Notes: generated by a model from the letters alone, not told the origin. DNA of 64,000 nucleotides from Algimonas arctica (GCF_014652695.1 NZ_BMZH01000005.1:1-64000); one strand, 5' to 3'; shown: positions 44,146-53,342, counted from the first letter of the stretch. Numbers and translations are program-made.

Positions 44146-44156
44146 GTGGTCTGGCC

Positions 44157-45359
44157 CTATTTCGTTTTGGGAAGGCCAAGAACGCGCTCCCCAATAATAT
44201 TACGTTGGATTTGCGACGTGCCGCCGCCAATCGTGGCCGAGAACGCGTTGAGGTAAGATCGCTGCCAATAGCCATCTTCGCGGCTGGCCCGTTCGCCGAC
44301 ATAATACCCACTCTGCGCGCCTTCGAGTTCGAGCGCGAGTTCACCAGTGACGCGCGCATATTCCGTGAATTGCAACTTGCTCAGCACCGGAAGGGCGAAC
44401 GGGTTTTCGCTCACGAGAGGCGCAATTTTCGCGCGCTCCCGGTTCGCCATCATCGCTTGGGCTTCGATCATTTGCGTGACGAGGCGGTCGCGCATCACAG
44501 GGTCTTCGAGCGCAGGCTTTCCGTTGCGGATAGCGCGTTTCGCTAAGTCGACCACTTCGAGTGGGTTTGTCTGGCTAATCGTATAACCGCCCGCTTCGCC
44601 CTTTCGCGCTCCCCGTTCATATTCGAGTGTACGCATGGCGACTTTCCAGCCCTCGCCTTCTTCGCCCATCAGGCAGTCGGCAGAGATGCGCGCGTCTGTG
44701 AAGAAGGTTTGCGTAAAGCCGAATTCGCCTGTCAGCTTACGGATTTTCGTTGTTTCCACACCGGGAATCCGCATCGGGGATAGGAAGAAAGATAAGCCGG
44801 CATATTTGTTCGGCGCGTCCATATTGGTCCGCGCTAGCAGGATCATATATTTCGCGTAATTGCCCTGCGTCGTCCAAATTTTAGACCCATTGAGCACATA
44901 TTCATCGCCGTCTTTGACAGCCTTGAGTTGGGCATTTCCTAAATCAGACCCATTATCGGGCTCAGAAAAGCCCTGGCACCAAATATCGTCAGCCGACAGA
45001 ATACCGGGCAAGTAGCGCCGCTTTTCGTCTTCTGACCCCGTATCGAGAATGAGCGGCCCGGCCCAGCCAATACCAATCGCATTGAGCATGATCGGCGCGC
45101 CGTTTTTGCGCATCGCGCGAGTGGCTACGTCTTGATGGGCCTGCGTAAGCCCGCCGCCACCATAGGCCTCCGGCCAATGCGCGCCGAGGAACCCGGCGGC
45201 ATGGACTTTGTTCTGCCAATCGCGGAGGAAGTCGAACTGTTCATCTGTGCCGACCTCCATAAAGGTCAATGGCATCATGAAGGGCACCTCGCGGGGCGTA
45301 TGCTCCGCGAACCATGCGTCGGCCTGTTTTGCGAATTCCTCGACGCTAATCATGGGCAA
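44157..45359 (-). CDS. Acyl-CoA dehydrogenase, long subunit (pairs with 43072)
   Basis: The product has 400 residues. Motifs are GFLGAHWPEAYGGGGL, WCQGFSEPDNGSDLGN (FAD region), MRTLEYERGARKGEAGG and IGGGTSQIQRNIIGERVLGL. The residue at the classical catalytic glutamate position before GTSQIQ is glycine; Glu in TLEYERG is placed like the alternative base of isovaleryl-type and FadE26/29-type enzymes, so activity is likely. It follows maoC by two bases. Together with the short subunit it would oxidise a bulky or branched acyl-CoA; the electron acceptor is probably ETF. Confidence 0.92.
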   Translation of the reverse strand: MPMISVEEFAKQADAWFAEHTPREVPFMMPLTFMEVGTDEQFDFLRDWQNKVHAAGFLGAHWPEAYGGGGLTQAHQDVATRAMRKNGAPIMLNAIGIGWAGPLILDTGSEDEKRRYLPGILSADDIWCQGFSEPDNGSDLGNAQLKAVKDGDEYVLNGSKIWTTQGNYAKYMILLARTNMDAPNKYAGLSFFLSPMRIPGVETTKIRKLTGEFGFTQTFFTDARISADCLMGEEGEGWKVAMRTLEYERGARKGEAGGYTISQTNPLEVVDLAKRAIRNGKPALEDPVMRDRLVTQMIEAQAMMANRERAKIAPLVSENPFALPVLSKLQFTEYARVTGELALELEGAQSGYYVGERASREDGYWQRSYLNAFSATIGGGTSQIQRNIIGERVLGLPKTK

Positions 45360-45361
45360 CC

Positions 45362-45817
45362 TTATGTAAACAGAAGGGTGAGAGTTTCCGCGACGAGTGC
45401 AGGCTTATCTTCGCCTTCGATCTCGACCGTGATTTCTTGAGTCAGCAAGTGCTGGCCCGGAGATTTTTCGTCATAACCCGTCAGTTTAAAGTGACCGCGC
45501 ACCTTTTTTCCATTCTTGACTGGCGTAATAAAGCGCAGCTTATTCAGACCGTAATTCACGCCCATGCGCACGCCTTCAACTGACGCGCCCGCGGTCTCGC
45601 TCATCAATGGAATAAGCGACAAGGTGAGAAAACCGTGAGCGATAGTCGTGCCGAATGGCGTCATTTTCGCCATCTCAGGATTAATATGGATGAACTGGTG
45701 ATCGCCCGTACATTCAGCGAACTGATTAATGCGTTCCTGACCGACTTCAATCCAATCGGATGTTCCCATAGATTCGCCGATTTTTCCGGCAATTTCGCTA
45801 ACTTTTATAGCTGGCAT
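45362..45817 (-). CDS. MaoC-family (R)-specific enoyl-CoA hydratase
   Basis: The start is ATG 45817 with GGGAG seven bases upstream, giving 151 residues. The hot-dog fold shows the hydratase motif CTGDHQFIHINPEMAKMTPF, with catalytic Asp and His, followed by GTTIAHGFLTLSLIPLM. It hydrates 2-enoyl-CoA to the (R)-3-hydroxy form. It lies between the two acyl-CoA dehydrogenase pairs and is coupled to the long subunit gene downstream. An interrupted palindromic repeat (45839-45939) precedes it. Confidence 0.92.
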   Translation of the reverse strand: MPAIKVSEIAGKIGESMGTSDWIEVGQERINQFAECTGDHQFIHINPEMAKMTPFGTTIAHGFLTLSLIPLMSETAGASVEGVRMGVNYGLNKLRFITPVKNGKKVRGHFKLTGYDEKSPGQHLLTQEITVEIEGEDKPALVAETLTLLFT

Positions 45818-45838
45818 ATTCACTCTCCCTCTTAGGTT

Positions 45839-45939
45839 TGTCCCCGGCATTGATTGCCGGGATATTTTGTGGACCAAGTTGTCTTCGCAACCCTGAACGC
45901 TGATTTCAATAAAGGCCCCGGTAAGAAATGCCGGGGACA
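45839..45939. repeat. Palindromic intergenic repeat, copy 1 (101 bases, terminal inverted repeats)
   Basis: TGTCCCCGGCAT (45839-45850) and ATGCCGGGGACA (45928-45939) are perfect inverted ends. Each end is itself an imperfect palindrome (CCCCGGCATTGATTGCCGGG; CCCCGGTAAGAAATGCCGGGG). It fills the 128-base gap between two genes of the fatty-acid operon. Related elements lie at 47089 and 49401. Confidence 0.85.
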
Positions 45940-45945
45940 GTCATT

Positions 45946-47064
45946 CTAAAACTTATTCGCTTTAGCGTGTTCATTCTGGTGATAGGCAGCATCGCCAAGT
46001 AATTCTTGCAGCACGCGCACACGCTTTAAGAACAGGCCGATATCATATTCATCTGTCATGCCGACACCGCCGAACATTTGTACGCCTTCGAGGGCGGCAA
46101 GTTTCGCGACGTCACCCAATTTAGATTTCGCCATAGAACAATAGCGATCCGCTTTCGGATCCCCTGCGTCCAGAGCGCTAAGCGCGCCAAGAACTGCGGA
46201 TCGAGAAATTTCCAACTCGGTATAAAGGTGGCTAGATCTGTGTTGGAGGGCTTGGAAGCTCCCGACAGGGACGCCAAATTGTTTGCGTTCTTTGATATAT
46301 TCAACCGTCGTGCGGAAAGCTTCACCGCCCGCGCCCAACAGCTCGGCCGCGACAACACCGCGACCTGCGGCGAGAACTTTACGCAGCGCATCTTCAGAAT
46401 TGGTTTCACCGATTAGCGCGTCGCCATCGACTTCGACGTCATCCAAATCGATCCGCGCCGCATTGTGAGCGTCGACCATAATGGTGCGTTCAATCGCAAC
46501 CCCTTTGGCTTTCGGATCAACGAGGAAGAAGGCTAAACCGTCATTCGTTTTTGCCGCCACGATCAACGTGTCCGCTGCGTGACCGTCAATGACCATTGCT
46601 TTCGAGCCATTGAGTTTAAAGCCGTTGCCCGATTTTACCGCTGTGGTTTCGATGCCGGCCGGATTATGTTTCGGGCCCTCATCCAGCGCGACGGCCATAA
46701 TGGTTTCGCCTGCGGCGATTTTGGGGAGCCATGTATTTTTTTGGTCATCAGACCCGGCTTCGCGCAACACGGTCGCCGCGAGGATGGCGGTAGACAGGAA
46801 AGGCGACGCGGTCAGATTGCGTCCCATTTGTTCCGCCAATAAACCGGCCGCCTGAAAGCCCATATCAACCCCGCCATGGTCTTCACCAATGGCGATTCCG
46901 GCAAAACCCATGTCGGCCATCTCGGACCAAAGCGTCCGGTCAAACCCGGTCTCATCGTTCGTATCGCGCAAGGTGCGCAGCGCTTTGATCGGCGCTTTAG
47001 TCGCAAAAAATCCTTCCGCCGTGTCGCGGAGCATGACTTCATCTTCGTTCAGAACTAGGGCCAT
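45946..47064 (-). CDS. Acyl-CoA dehydrogenase, short subunit (second pair)
   Basis: The start is ATG 47064 with AAAGGAG upstream, giving 372 residues; a longer frame upstream lacks a site and runs through a repeat. Motifs are GFAGIAIGEDHGGVDMGF, YIKERKQFGVPVGSFQALQH and FGGVGMTDEYDIGLFLKR. Like the gene at 43072 it lacks GTSQIQ. It is the presumed non-catalytic or complementary partner of the subunit encoded upstream at 47207. The two are separated by 142 bases containing repeat copy 2 and a hairpin. Confidence 0.9.
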   Translation of the reverse strand: MALVLNEDEVMLRDTAEGFFATKAPIKALRTLRDTNDETGFDRTLWSEMADMGFAGIAIGEDHGGVDMGFQAAGLLAEQMGRNLTASPFLSTAILAATVLREAGSDDQKNTWLPKIAAGETIMAVALDEGPKHNPAGIETTAVKSGNGFKLNGSKAMVIDGHAADTLIVAAKTNDGLAFFLVDPKAKGVAIERTIMVDAHNAARIDLDDVEVDGDALIGETNSEDALRKVLAAGRGVVAAELLGAGGEAFRTTVEYIKERKQFGVPVGSFQALQHRSSHLYTELEISRSAVLGALSALDAGDPKADRYCSMAKSKLGDVAKLAALEGVQMFGGVGMTDEYDIGLFLKRVRVLQELLGDAAYHQNEHAKANKF

Positions 47065-47088
47065 CGGTGGCTCCTTTAAAATATGTTC

Positions 47089-47112
47089 GTCCCCGGTATT
47101 TACGGCCGGGAC
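47089..47112. repeat. Palindromic intergenic repeat, copy 2 (single palindrome)
   Basis: GTCCCCGGTATTTACGGCCGGGAC is an imperfect 24-base palindrome related to the arms of copies 1 and 3 (GTCCCCGG...CCGGG(G)AC). Only one arm is present. It sits 24 bases before the start of the acyl-CoA dehydrogenase gene at 47064, outside its ribosome binding site. Confidence 0.75.
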
Positions 47113-47169
47113 GTCTATCGGTTTTTGATGTGGCCGCATAACGGCCATCTGCTCATTTTGTTTGCGTTA

Positions 47170-47205
47170 CTCCGCGGCAATCGACCGCCCAGGTCGATTG
47201 CGGAG
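47170..47205. repeat. Strong hairpin after an acyl-CoA dehydrogenase stop codon
   Basis: GCAATCGACC (47177-47186) and GGTCGATTGC (47192-47201) pair perfectly around a five-base loop, with a further CTCC/GGAG extension across a bulge. It lies immediately after the stop of the 47207 gene on the minus strand. There is no T run, so it is more likely to stabilise or punctuate mRNA than to terminate. Confidence 0.65.
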
Positions 47206-47206
47206 G

Positions 47207-48391
47207 CTACGCGCCCGGCAATTGCAAAATGTGCTTACTGATAATGTTAAGCTGCACTTCGGATGTCCCGCCTTCAATCGAATTTGCTTTCGTCCGCAAC
47301 CAACTGCGCGCCAGCTTACCGTCTTGTGAACGATCGCTTTCCCATTCCAGACCATCATGGCCGGAGGCGTCCATCATCAATTCAAACTTCCGCTTGTTCA
47401 GTTCTGTGCCGTAATATTTCAGCATGGAACTATCCGCACCCATGCTCTGTCCGGCTTTGGATTCGGCGAGTTTGCGCGACATTGTCAGGTTAAAGGCCCA
47501 CTCATCGATCTCCGCTTCGGCAATCTTCGTGCGAAGAACTGGATCGGATAGACGCGCCATCTCATCCAGTCCCAAGCTCATCGCTGCAACTTCGTGCAAT
47601 GGACGCATGGAGCTATTGCCACCACCAATACCTTCGCGTTCATGCGTCAGGAGGTATTTAGCAATCGTCCAACCTTTGTTTTCTTCGCCAACAAGGTTCG
47701 TTTTTAGAACCTTCACATCGTCAAAGAACGTTTCGCAGAACGGCGAACGCCCAGAGATCAGCTTGATCGGACGGGCTTCAACGCCCGGTGTTTCCATGTC
47801 GAAGAGGACGAAGGAAATACCGTAATGCTTCCCTTGAGTATTATCTGTGCGAACGAGGCAGAAAATCCAATCGGCTTGATCGGCATAGGAGGTCCAAACC
47901 TTCTGGCCATTGACGATCCAGTGATCGCCCTTGTCTTCCGCTTTGGTTGCGAGCGCCGCCAGATCGGACCCGGCGTTTGGCTCGGAATAGCCTTGACACC
48001 AGCGAATTTCACCGCGCGCTATTTGCGGCAAATGTTCCGCCTTTTGCGCTTCATTACCAAATTTCAGCAGTGCGGGGCCAAGCATCCAAATGCCGAAGCT
48101 CGTCAATGGTGAGCGCGCATTAATCTTGCGCATTTCGGACAAGATAACTTTTTCCTCCGCACGCGTAAGGCCAGCGCCACCATATTCTTTTGGCCATGTC
48201 GGCACGGTCCAGCCCTTGGCTGCCATACGTTCAAGCCAGACTTTTTGTGCGTCTGATTGGAATTTAAAATTGCGGCCACCCCAGCACACATCCCAATCGC
48301 CTTGCATCGGCGTGCGCATTTCCTCGGGGCAATTCGCCTCTAGCCAAGTGCGGACTTCACCGCGAAAGGTGTCCAGATTGGTCTCGCTCAT
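47207..48391 (-). CDS. Acyl-CoA dehydrogenase, long subunit (second pair)
   Basis: The product has 394 residues with GWTVPTWPKEYGGAGLTRAE, WCQGYSEPNAGSDLAAL (FAD binding), YLLTHEREGIGGGNSS and SIEGGTSEVQLNIISKHIL. Glu in LLTHERE occupies the alternative catalytic position, as in its paralogue at 44157. The ATG overlaps the stop of the short-chain dehydrogenase gene (ATGA). It pairs with the short subunit downstream. The two pairs in one operon suggest two successive rounds of oxidation of a complex acyl chain. Confidence 0.92.
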   Translation of the reverse strand: MSETNLDTFRGEVRTWLEANCPEEMRTPMQGDWDVCWGGRNFKFQSDAQKVWLERMAAKGWTVPTWPKEYGGAGLTRAEEKVILSEMRKINARSPLTSFGIWMLGPALLKFGNEAQKAEHLPQIARGEIRWCQGYSEPNAGSDLAALATKAEDKGDHWIVNGQKVWTSYADQADWIFCLVRTDNTQGKHYGISFVLFDMETPGVEARPIKLISGRSPFCETFFDDVKVLKTNLVGEENKGWTIAKYLLTHEREGIGGGNSSMRPLHEVAAMSLGLDEMARLSDPVLRTKIAEAEIDEWAFNLTMSRKLAESKAGQSMGADSSMLKYYGTELNKRKFELMMDASGHDGLEWESDRSQDGKLARSWLRTKANSIEGGTSEVQLNIISKHILQLPGA

Positions 48392-49302
48392 TTGGCAAAC
48401 TCCTTATTAGCAATACGGGTGAGGAACTTCGCGCCCTGCTGCCCGCCATTCGTATACTCTTCCATACCCTCATTGGACGCAATCGCGCCCCAATGCGCCT
48501 CGACATTTTCAGCCGTCGCATTGCCTTCGGACAGGTTAATCCCTTGGGTTTCGAACACTTTGGTCAGAGCATAACCGCCCGCGCCCGCCGCTAGAATGAC
48601 GCGGTTCGGTGCGTCATCACAGACGAGGTAGACAAGGCCTTGGGAGACGGGTTCGACCCGTAGCTGCGCCAAAATCTCTTCGGGCATCAAGCCTTCGGTC
48701 ATGCGTGACCGCGCTGTAGGCGAGAGCGTGTTGATGCGAATATCGTATTTTGCGCCTTCTAAGCAAAGCGTGCGCATAAAGCCTGACAAGCCCGCTTTCG
48801 CGGCACCGTAATTCGTCTGGCCGAAGTTACCGTACATGCCGGACGAGCTTGTCGTCATGACGATGCGACCGTATTTATTCTCTTTCATGTGGTTCCACAC
48901 AGCCTTGGTACAGGTCGCGGAGCCTTTCAGGTGAACAGCGACAACCAGATCCCAATCTTCCATTGTCATTTTGGAGAAGGAGCGATCACGCAAGATACCC
49001 GCATTATTGACGAGGATATCGACCTTACCAAACCGCTCGATCGTTTCAGCGACCATCGCCTCAACTTCGTCCTGTTTCGTGACGTTGGCGCCATTGGCCA
49101 TCGCTTCGCCGCCCATCGCTTCGATTTCTTTGACGACAGATTGCGCCATCGTTTCCGATCCGCCCGTGCCGTCAACAGACCCGCCGAGATCATTGACGAC
49201 AACTTTAACGCCGCGTGCGGCCAGCGCGAGTGCATGGGATCGACCCAGGCCGCCGCCTGCGCCTGTGACAATGGCTACGCGATTATTGAACTCAACTGAC
49301 AT
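48388..49302 (-). CDS. Short-chain dehydrogenase, HSD17B4/MFE-like 3-hydroxyacyl-CoA dehydrogenase
   Basis: The product has 304 residues. TGAGGGLGRSHALALAARG binds NAD, NDLGGSVDGTG is the characteristic insertion of peroxisomal multifunctional-enzyme type dehydrogenases, NNAGILRDRSF follows, and the catalytic pair is YGAAKAG with Ser in TTSSSGMYGNFG. It oxidises (R)-3-hydroxyacyl-CoA, matching the MaoC hydratase of the same operon. A C-terminal helical region of about 50 residues follows the Rossmann fold. It is coupled to the dehydrogenase gene downstream. Confidence 0.9.
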   Translation of the reverse strand: MSVEFNNRVAIVTGAGGGLGRSHALALAARGVKVVVNDLGGSVDGTGGSETMAQSVVKEIEAMGGEAMANGANVTKQDEVEAMVAETIERFGKVDILVNNAGILRDRSFSKMTMEDWDLVVAVHLKGSATCTKAVWNHMKENKYGRIVMTTSSSGMYGNFGQTNYGAAKAGLSGFMRTLCLEGAKYDIRINTLSPTARSRMTEGLMPEEILAQLRVEPVSQGLVYLVCDDAPNRVILAAGAGGYALTKVFETQGINLSEGNATAENVEAHWGAIASNEGMEEYTNGGQQGAKFLTRIANKEFAK

Positions 49303-49400
49303 GAAACGCCTTTGGGTAATGTGTTGGTAAATTAGCTATTCTTACGCGCCGGAGCGCGCAAGATGATGGGATGAGGAACTATGGATGTGATAGAGAACAC

Positions 49401-49477
49401 GTCCCCGGCATTTACTGCCGGGGTCTCCATCTAAATTGAACCAGGCTTTAAAGACCCCGGCAGTAAATGCCGGGGAC
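49401..49477. repeat. Palindromic intergenic repeat, copy 3 (perfect 26-base inverted repeat)
   Basis: The 26 bases at 49401-49426 and 49452-49477 are exact reverse complements, separated by 25 bases. Each arm contains an inner palindrome, CCCCGGCA-TTTAC-TGCCGGGG. A TTTTT run follows the right arm on the plus strand. It fills the gap between thiolase and short-chain dehydrogenase genes. The arms share the core of copies 1 and 2. Confidence 0.92.
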
Positions 49478-49485
49478 AGTTTTTC

Positions 49486-50661
49486 TTATGCGACTTCGAA
49501 CAAGCCCGCTGCGCCCATGCCGCCACCGATACACATGGTGCTGACCACATATTTCGCGCCGCGGCGTTTGCCTTCGATCAGCGCGTGTGCGCTCATGCGG
49601 GCGCCGGACATGCCGTACGGGTGACCGACCGAGATCGCGCCGCCATTGACGTTCAGTTTTTCCATCGGAATACCGAGCTTTTCAGCACAATACAGGACTT
49701 GCACGGCGAACGCTTCGTTGAGTTCCCACAGATCAATGTCACTCATTTTCAGACCGGCTTGGGCAAGAAGCTTTGGCACGGCGTAGATCGGGCCAATGCC
49801 CATTTCGTCAGGCTCAAGACCCGCAACAGCCATGCCGCGATAGTAGCCGAGGGGCTCCAGACCGCGCTTCTCAGCCGTTTTTGCATCCATCAAGACCGAC
49901 ACAGACGCGCCGTCAGACAGTTGTGAGGCGTTACCAGCTGTGATCGTTTTATCGGGACCCAAAACAGGTTTCAGACCTTGCAGACCTTCGAGCGTTGTTG
50001 ACGGGCGGTTGCCTTCGTCTTTTTCCAGCGTCACGGCGTGTTCGGAAATTTCCTTCGTCACTTTATCCATGACCTTCATGGTCGATGCGAACGGCACGAT
50101 TTCAGCGTCAAACTTGCCTGCGACTTGCGCGGCGTGTGTGCGTTGCTGACTCATGAATGCATATTCGTCCATCCGCTCACGCGACACACCGTAACGGGAC
50201 GCGACGATTTCAGCCGTCTGCAACATCCCCATATAGGCTGCTGGGTGATTCGCGACCACTTGTGGATCGGCTGCAACGCGCATTTCTGGGGTTTGGACCA
50301 TAGAAATGCTGTCCACACCGCCACCAATCGCGATATCCATTTCGCCGCACATAATTTTACGCGCTGCAATGCCAATGGCGACCATGCCGGATGAACACTG
50401 ACGATCCACGCTCATCGCGGGCACAGTGACGGGGAGTTTGGACGCGAGGACGGCATTACGGCCGATTGTGACCTGAACACCTTGCTGCATGGCGCAACCG
50501 ATGACAACATCGCCGACTTCTGCGCCATCGACACCGGCACGCGCAACCGCGTGGTCGATACAGTGGCCCGCGAGGGAGGGCGACGGCGTGGCGTTGAACG
50601 CCCCGCGATAGGCCCGACCAATAGGGGTGCGGGCAGTGGATACGAGGACGGCTTCGCGCAT
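49486..50661 (-). CDS. Thiolase (acetyl-CoA C-acyltransferase)
   Basis: The product has 391 residues. The nucleophile cysteine is in [17 protein letters not shown], the catalytic His in [14 protein letters not shown], and the second Cys in [16 protein letters not shown]. It cleaves 3-ketoacyl-CoA to shorten the chain. As the most upstream gene of the leftward cluster it likely carries the operon promoter in the 197-base divergent gap to the enoyl-CoA hydratase (50662-50858), although a repeat separates it from the next cistron. Confidence 0.94.
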   Translation of the reverse strand: MREAVLVSTARTPIGRAYRGAFNATPSPSLAGHCIDHAVARAGVDGAEVGDVVIGCAMQQGVQVTIGRNAVLASKLPVTVPAMSVDRQCSSGMVAIGIAARKIMCGEMDIAIGGGVDSISMVQTPEMRVAADPQVVANHPAAYMGMLQTAEIVASRYGVSRERMDEYAFMSQQRTHAAQVAGKFDAEIVPFASTMKVMDKVTKEISEHAVTLEKDEGNRPSTTLEGLQGLKPVLGPDKTITAGNASQLSDGASVSVLMDAKTAEKRGLEPLGYYRGMAVAGLEPDEMGIGPIYAVPKLLAQAGLKMSDIDLWELNEAFAVQVLYCAEKLGIPMEKLNVNGGAISVGHPYGMSGARMSAHALIEGKRRGAKYVVSTMCIGGGMGAAGLFEVA

Positions 50662-50858
50662 GAGGGTTCTCCAGTTAGCTTAAATCTTTAATCTAAGGTC
50701 CTTTTGCGGGTCAGAGATCGGTTTGGCAAGTTGACGTTGACGTAAACAGCTACGTGATGACTGCACTCAACTTTTAAGGGCCTGATGCCACCCCACGCCT
50801 CCACCCTTGGCAAGCCCCTCCCCTTGGCAATTCTGAGGAGACGGAATAAGCGCGCCCT

Positions 50859-51629
50859 ATGAACACTCTTGAAATTATCCGGGCATCCGGCTGGGCCACA
50901 ATCTGGTTGAACCGACCGGACAAACGCAATGCGATGAACGATGCCATGATTGACGAGCTGATGGCGGCATTTGCTGAGATTGGCGCTGACGCCAGCATAC
51001 GCGGCGTCACGATGCGCGGGCACGGTGGGTTTTTCTGTGCGGGTGGGGATCTGAATAGCTTTCAGGTCTATCAGTCGGATCAGAAAACGCTGGCGGAGAC
51101 CGCCGCGTTCAACCGCCGCATCGGCACCATGCTGGATGCGTTCAACCACCTACCAAAGCCAACGGTTGTCCTCGTTGAAGGCGCGGCCATTGCGGGCGGG
51201 CTCGGCTTGATGTGTTGCGCCGACGTCATTGCGACGACACCGGACGCCAAATTCAGCCTGACCGAGACCATGATCGGCATTCCGCCTGCACAGATCGCGC
51301 CGTTTGTCGTCGGCCGCGTCGGACTCTCGACGGCGCGGCGGATCATGCTGACGGGCGCGCGCTTTGATGGCACCGAAGCACACAGTCTGGGACTCGCCGA
51401 TTACGTCACCGATGATCTGGACGCGATTGACGCCCAAGTTCGCAAAGGCGTGATGAAATGCGCGCCGGGCGCGAATGCGGCGACAAAAGCGCTGATCTTA
51501 GGGAGCGCGACCTTGAGCCGTGATGAGGCCCTCGACCGCGCCGCCGACAGTTTCGCGCAATGCCTCCGCAGTGACGAAGGCCGCGAAGGCGTCGCGAGCT
51601 TCCTAGAAAAACGAAAACCGAATTGGTGA
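50859..51629 (+). CDS. Enoyl-CoA hydratase/isomerase family protein
   Basis: The product has 256 residues. The oxyanion-hole segments are GHGGFFCAGGDLNSF and EGAAIAGGLGLMCCADVI. The region TETMIGIPPAQIAPFVVGRV resembles isohexenylglutaconyl-CoA hydratase (AtuE-type) more than FadB, which would fit terpenoid or branched-chain breakdown, but this is memory-based. It is divergent from the thiolase gene and converges with the VOC gene five bases later. Confidence 0.88.
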   Translation: MNTLEIIRASGWATIWLNRPDKRNAMNDAMIDELMAAFAEIGADASIRGVTMRGHGGFFCAGGDLNSFQVYQSDQKTLAETAAFNRRIGTMLDAFNHLPKPTVVLVEGAAIAGGLGLMCCADVIATTPDAKFSLTETMIGIPPAQIAPFVVGRVGLSTARRIMLTGARFDGTEAHSLGLADYVTDDLDAIDAQVRKGVMKCAPGANAATKALILGSATLSRDEALDRAADSFAQCLRSDEGREGVASFLEKRKPNW

Positions 51630-51634
51630 CGCAA

Positions 51635-52054
51635 TCAGACTTCTGGGAACAACAGCTGCGGGTTCACCATACATTTGATTTCGAGAACATTATTGTTCGG
51701 GTCCGCAATAAAGAACGTCTCTTGTTCGTATTTATCGCCTTTAAAGCGGCGGTACGGCGCATCAATATAATCCAGGCCCGCTAGAGCAATACGGTGTTTG
51801 ACCGCGTCAAAATCGTCTTGGGTGAGATGGATTCCGAAATGGGGAACGAGCACAGCCCCCATGTCGACGTCATGCCGGACCGTTGGGAGTTGTTCTTTGC
51901 TCTGATGCAGGGTCAGCTCGTTGCCCCAAAAATTAACATCAACCCACCGACCCTCTTCGCCATTTCCCAGCGCGCAACCGAGCACATCCGTATAAAATTT
52001 CACGGTGCGGCTGAGATCGCCCGCAGGAATCGCGAGGTGTAAAATAGCGCTCAT
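51635..52054 (-). CDS. VOC-superfamily (glyoxalase/dioxygenase-like) metalloprotein
   Basis: The 139-residue product has two beta-alpha-beta-beta-beta units. ILHLAIPAGDLSRTVKFYTD supplies the first His, PHFGIHLTQDDFDAV the second region, and FFIADPNNNVLEIKCM the Glu that completes a metal site. The chemistry of this family ranges from isomerases to dioxygenases and cannot be told here. The 268-base gap upstream (52055-52322) has no gene that I can see. Confidence 0.85.
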   Translation of the reverse strand: MSAILHLAIPAGDLSRTVKFYTDVLGCALGNGEEGRWVDVNFWGNELTLHQSKEQLPTVRHDVDMGAVLVPHFGIHLTQDDFDAVKHRIALAGLDYIDAPYRRFKGDKYEQETFFIADPNNNVLEIKCMVNPQLLFPEV

Positions 52055-52322
52055 GGATCGCTCCTACAGTTTGTCAGTAAACTATTGCGGGAAATCTAGT
52101 TCATAGGATGGAGACTGGCCAAGGTAAGCTCAAGACAAGCAAACACGTTGAAACGCGGCATTATTAGGAGAACTTGCCCTAAGACCCCCTGATTTCAATC
52201 GTTTTAATGCCGAATGATCCACGAAGGTTCGACTCTATATTCGCAGGTGCGTGTCACGCGACACTGGAAACGCCCCGATGTGCGCGGCGACACGGACGGA
52301 GTATATTAAGGGTCAGGCCCGC

Positions 52323-53342
52323 TTAGAAGTTGCGCTCAAACGGCTCCACATTTACGACATAGCCCTCGACAGATGCATCAATCTTGAAGGTTACCATGTC
52401 GGTTCCCGTCGTATTCACGGCCAGAGGTGTCTTGCGGATAACACGTCCTGCAATGGATTTTAGTCGACGGGCGACGGCACCATCGCGTTCATAGAGGGGA
52501 TTCATGCCGAAATAACGTCGCAGCGTTGCATTGGTCATCATGGCCGCGTTTTTTGTGGCGCTTTCCGTCGTCGAATATTCTGTTGTGACAGAGACGCAGA
52601 AGGTTTCATTATCAACCCGGTGCGGCGCATTCAGCGGCCATGTCGCGCCCTGCCCCGGCTGGAGTTTCAAAACGGTGGAATGATCCTCAAACGCGGCCGT
52701 ATAAGGCAGGTCATCCTCGATCATATTGGTCAAGGTCGCTTCAACGGCACGATCAGGGATAAAGTCTTGGGATACCGGCCAAACATGGACGGTTTTTTGC
52801 CCCCGGACATGCCAGAGGATCACTTCAGTTTTATCAAAATGATAGGGCACCCGCGCGACAGGAGAACTGATCAAGATACCGCCATTGGCGTTAAAGGCGC
52901 GATTTCCCGTGGCTTCTGACAAATCTCCATACATCCGTTTTAACACGGCATTATAATCGGCATGAATATTCATGGCCTTACGGGCATTGATCCAAATACA
53001 GCCCGCTTTTGCGGCCGCGAGGAGGTCAGCGGCTGACGCATCACGAAAGTCGCCTGTCCTGAACTTATTCGGGTAAAGCGGGTCATTTGTAGCGCCCATC
53101 GTGCACACATCCAACATATTGGCGGGATGGCGCTCCAACAGGTCGATTAAAGCCGCGTCCGTAAACAGACCCGTGTCTTCGAGCCGATGACGGAACGTGA
53201 GAATGTCTTTTTGGAACGAAGCTGTCTGTTCTTCGGACCAGCCGTCCAGTATCGTCGCTGCAACGGGTTCAGGCGCCTCCGTCTCTGGGGTCTCAACAAT
53301 ATCGGCGTCCATAATTGTGGCAGCAGCGTCGAGGGAAGTCAT
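52323..53342 (-). CDS. Cupin-like / JmjC-fold protein of unknown function
   Basis: The product has 339 residues. ARVPYHFDKTEVILWHVRGQ and KTVHVWP have the HxD metal pair of double-stranded beta-helix oxygenases, and the distal His is in LNAPHRVDNETFCVSVTTEY. These are the features of cupin-like Fe(II)/2-oxoglutarate enzymes. The C-terminal third (YFGMNPLYERDGAVARRLKS) is basic and not assignable. No signal peptide. It lies upstream of nothing in its own direction except the VOC gene, and 134 bases after spmX. Possible roles include hydroxylation of protein or small molecule. Confidence 0.7.
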   Translation of the reverse strand: MTSLDAAATIMDADIVETPETEAPEPVAATILDGWSEEQTASFQKDILTFRHRLEDTGLFTDAALIDLLERHPANMLDVCTMGATNDPLYPNKFRTGDFRDASAADLLAAAKAGCIWINARKAMNIHADYNAVLKRMYGDLSEATGNRAFNANGGILISSPVARVPYHFDKTEVILWHVRGQKTVHVWPVSQDFIPDRAVEATLTNMIEDDLPYTAAFEDHSTVLKLQPGQGATWPLNAPHRVDNETFCVSVTTEYSTTESATKNAAMMTNATLRRYFGMNPLYERDGAVARRLKSIAGRVIRKTPLAVNTTGTDMVTFKIDASVEGYVVNVEPFERNF

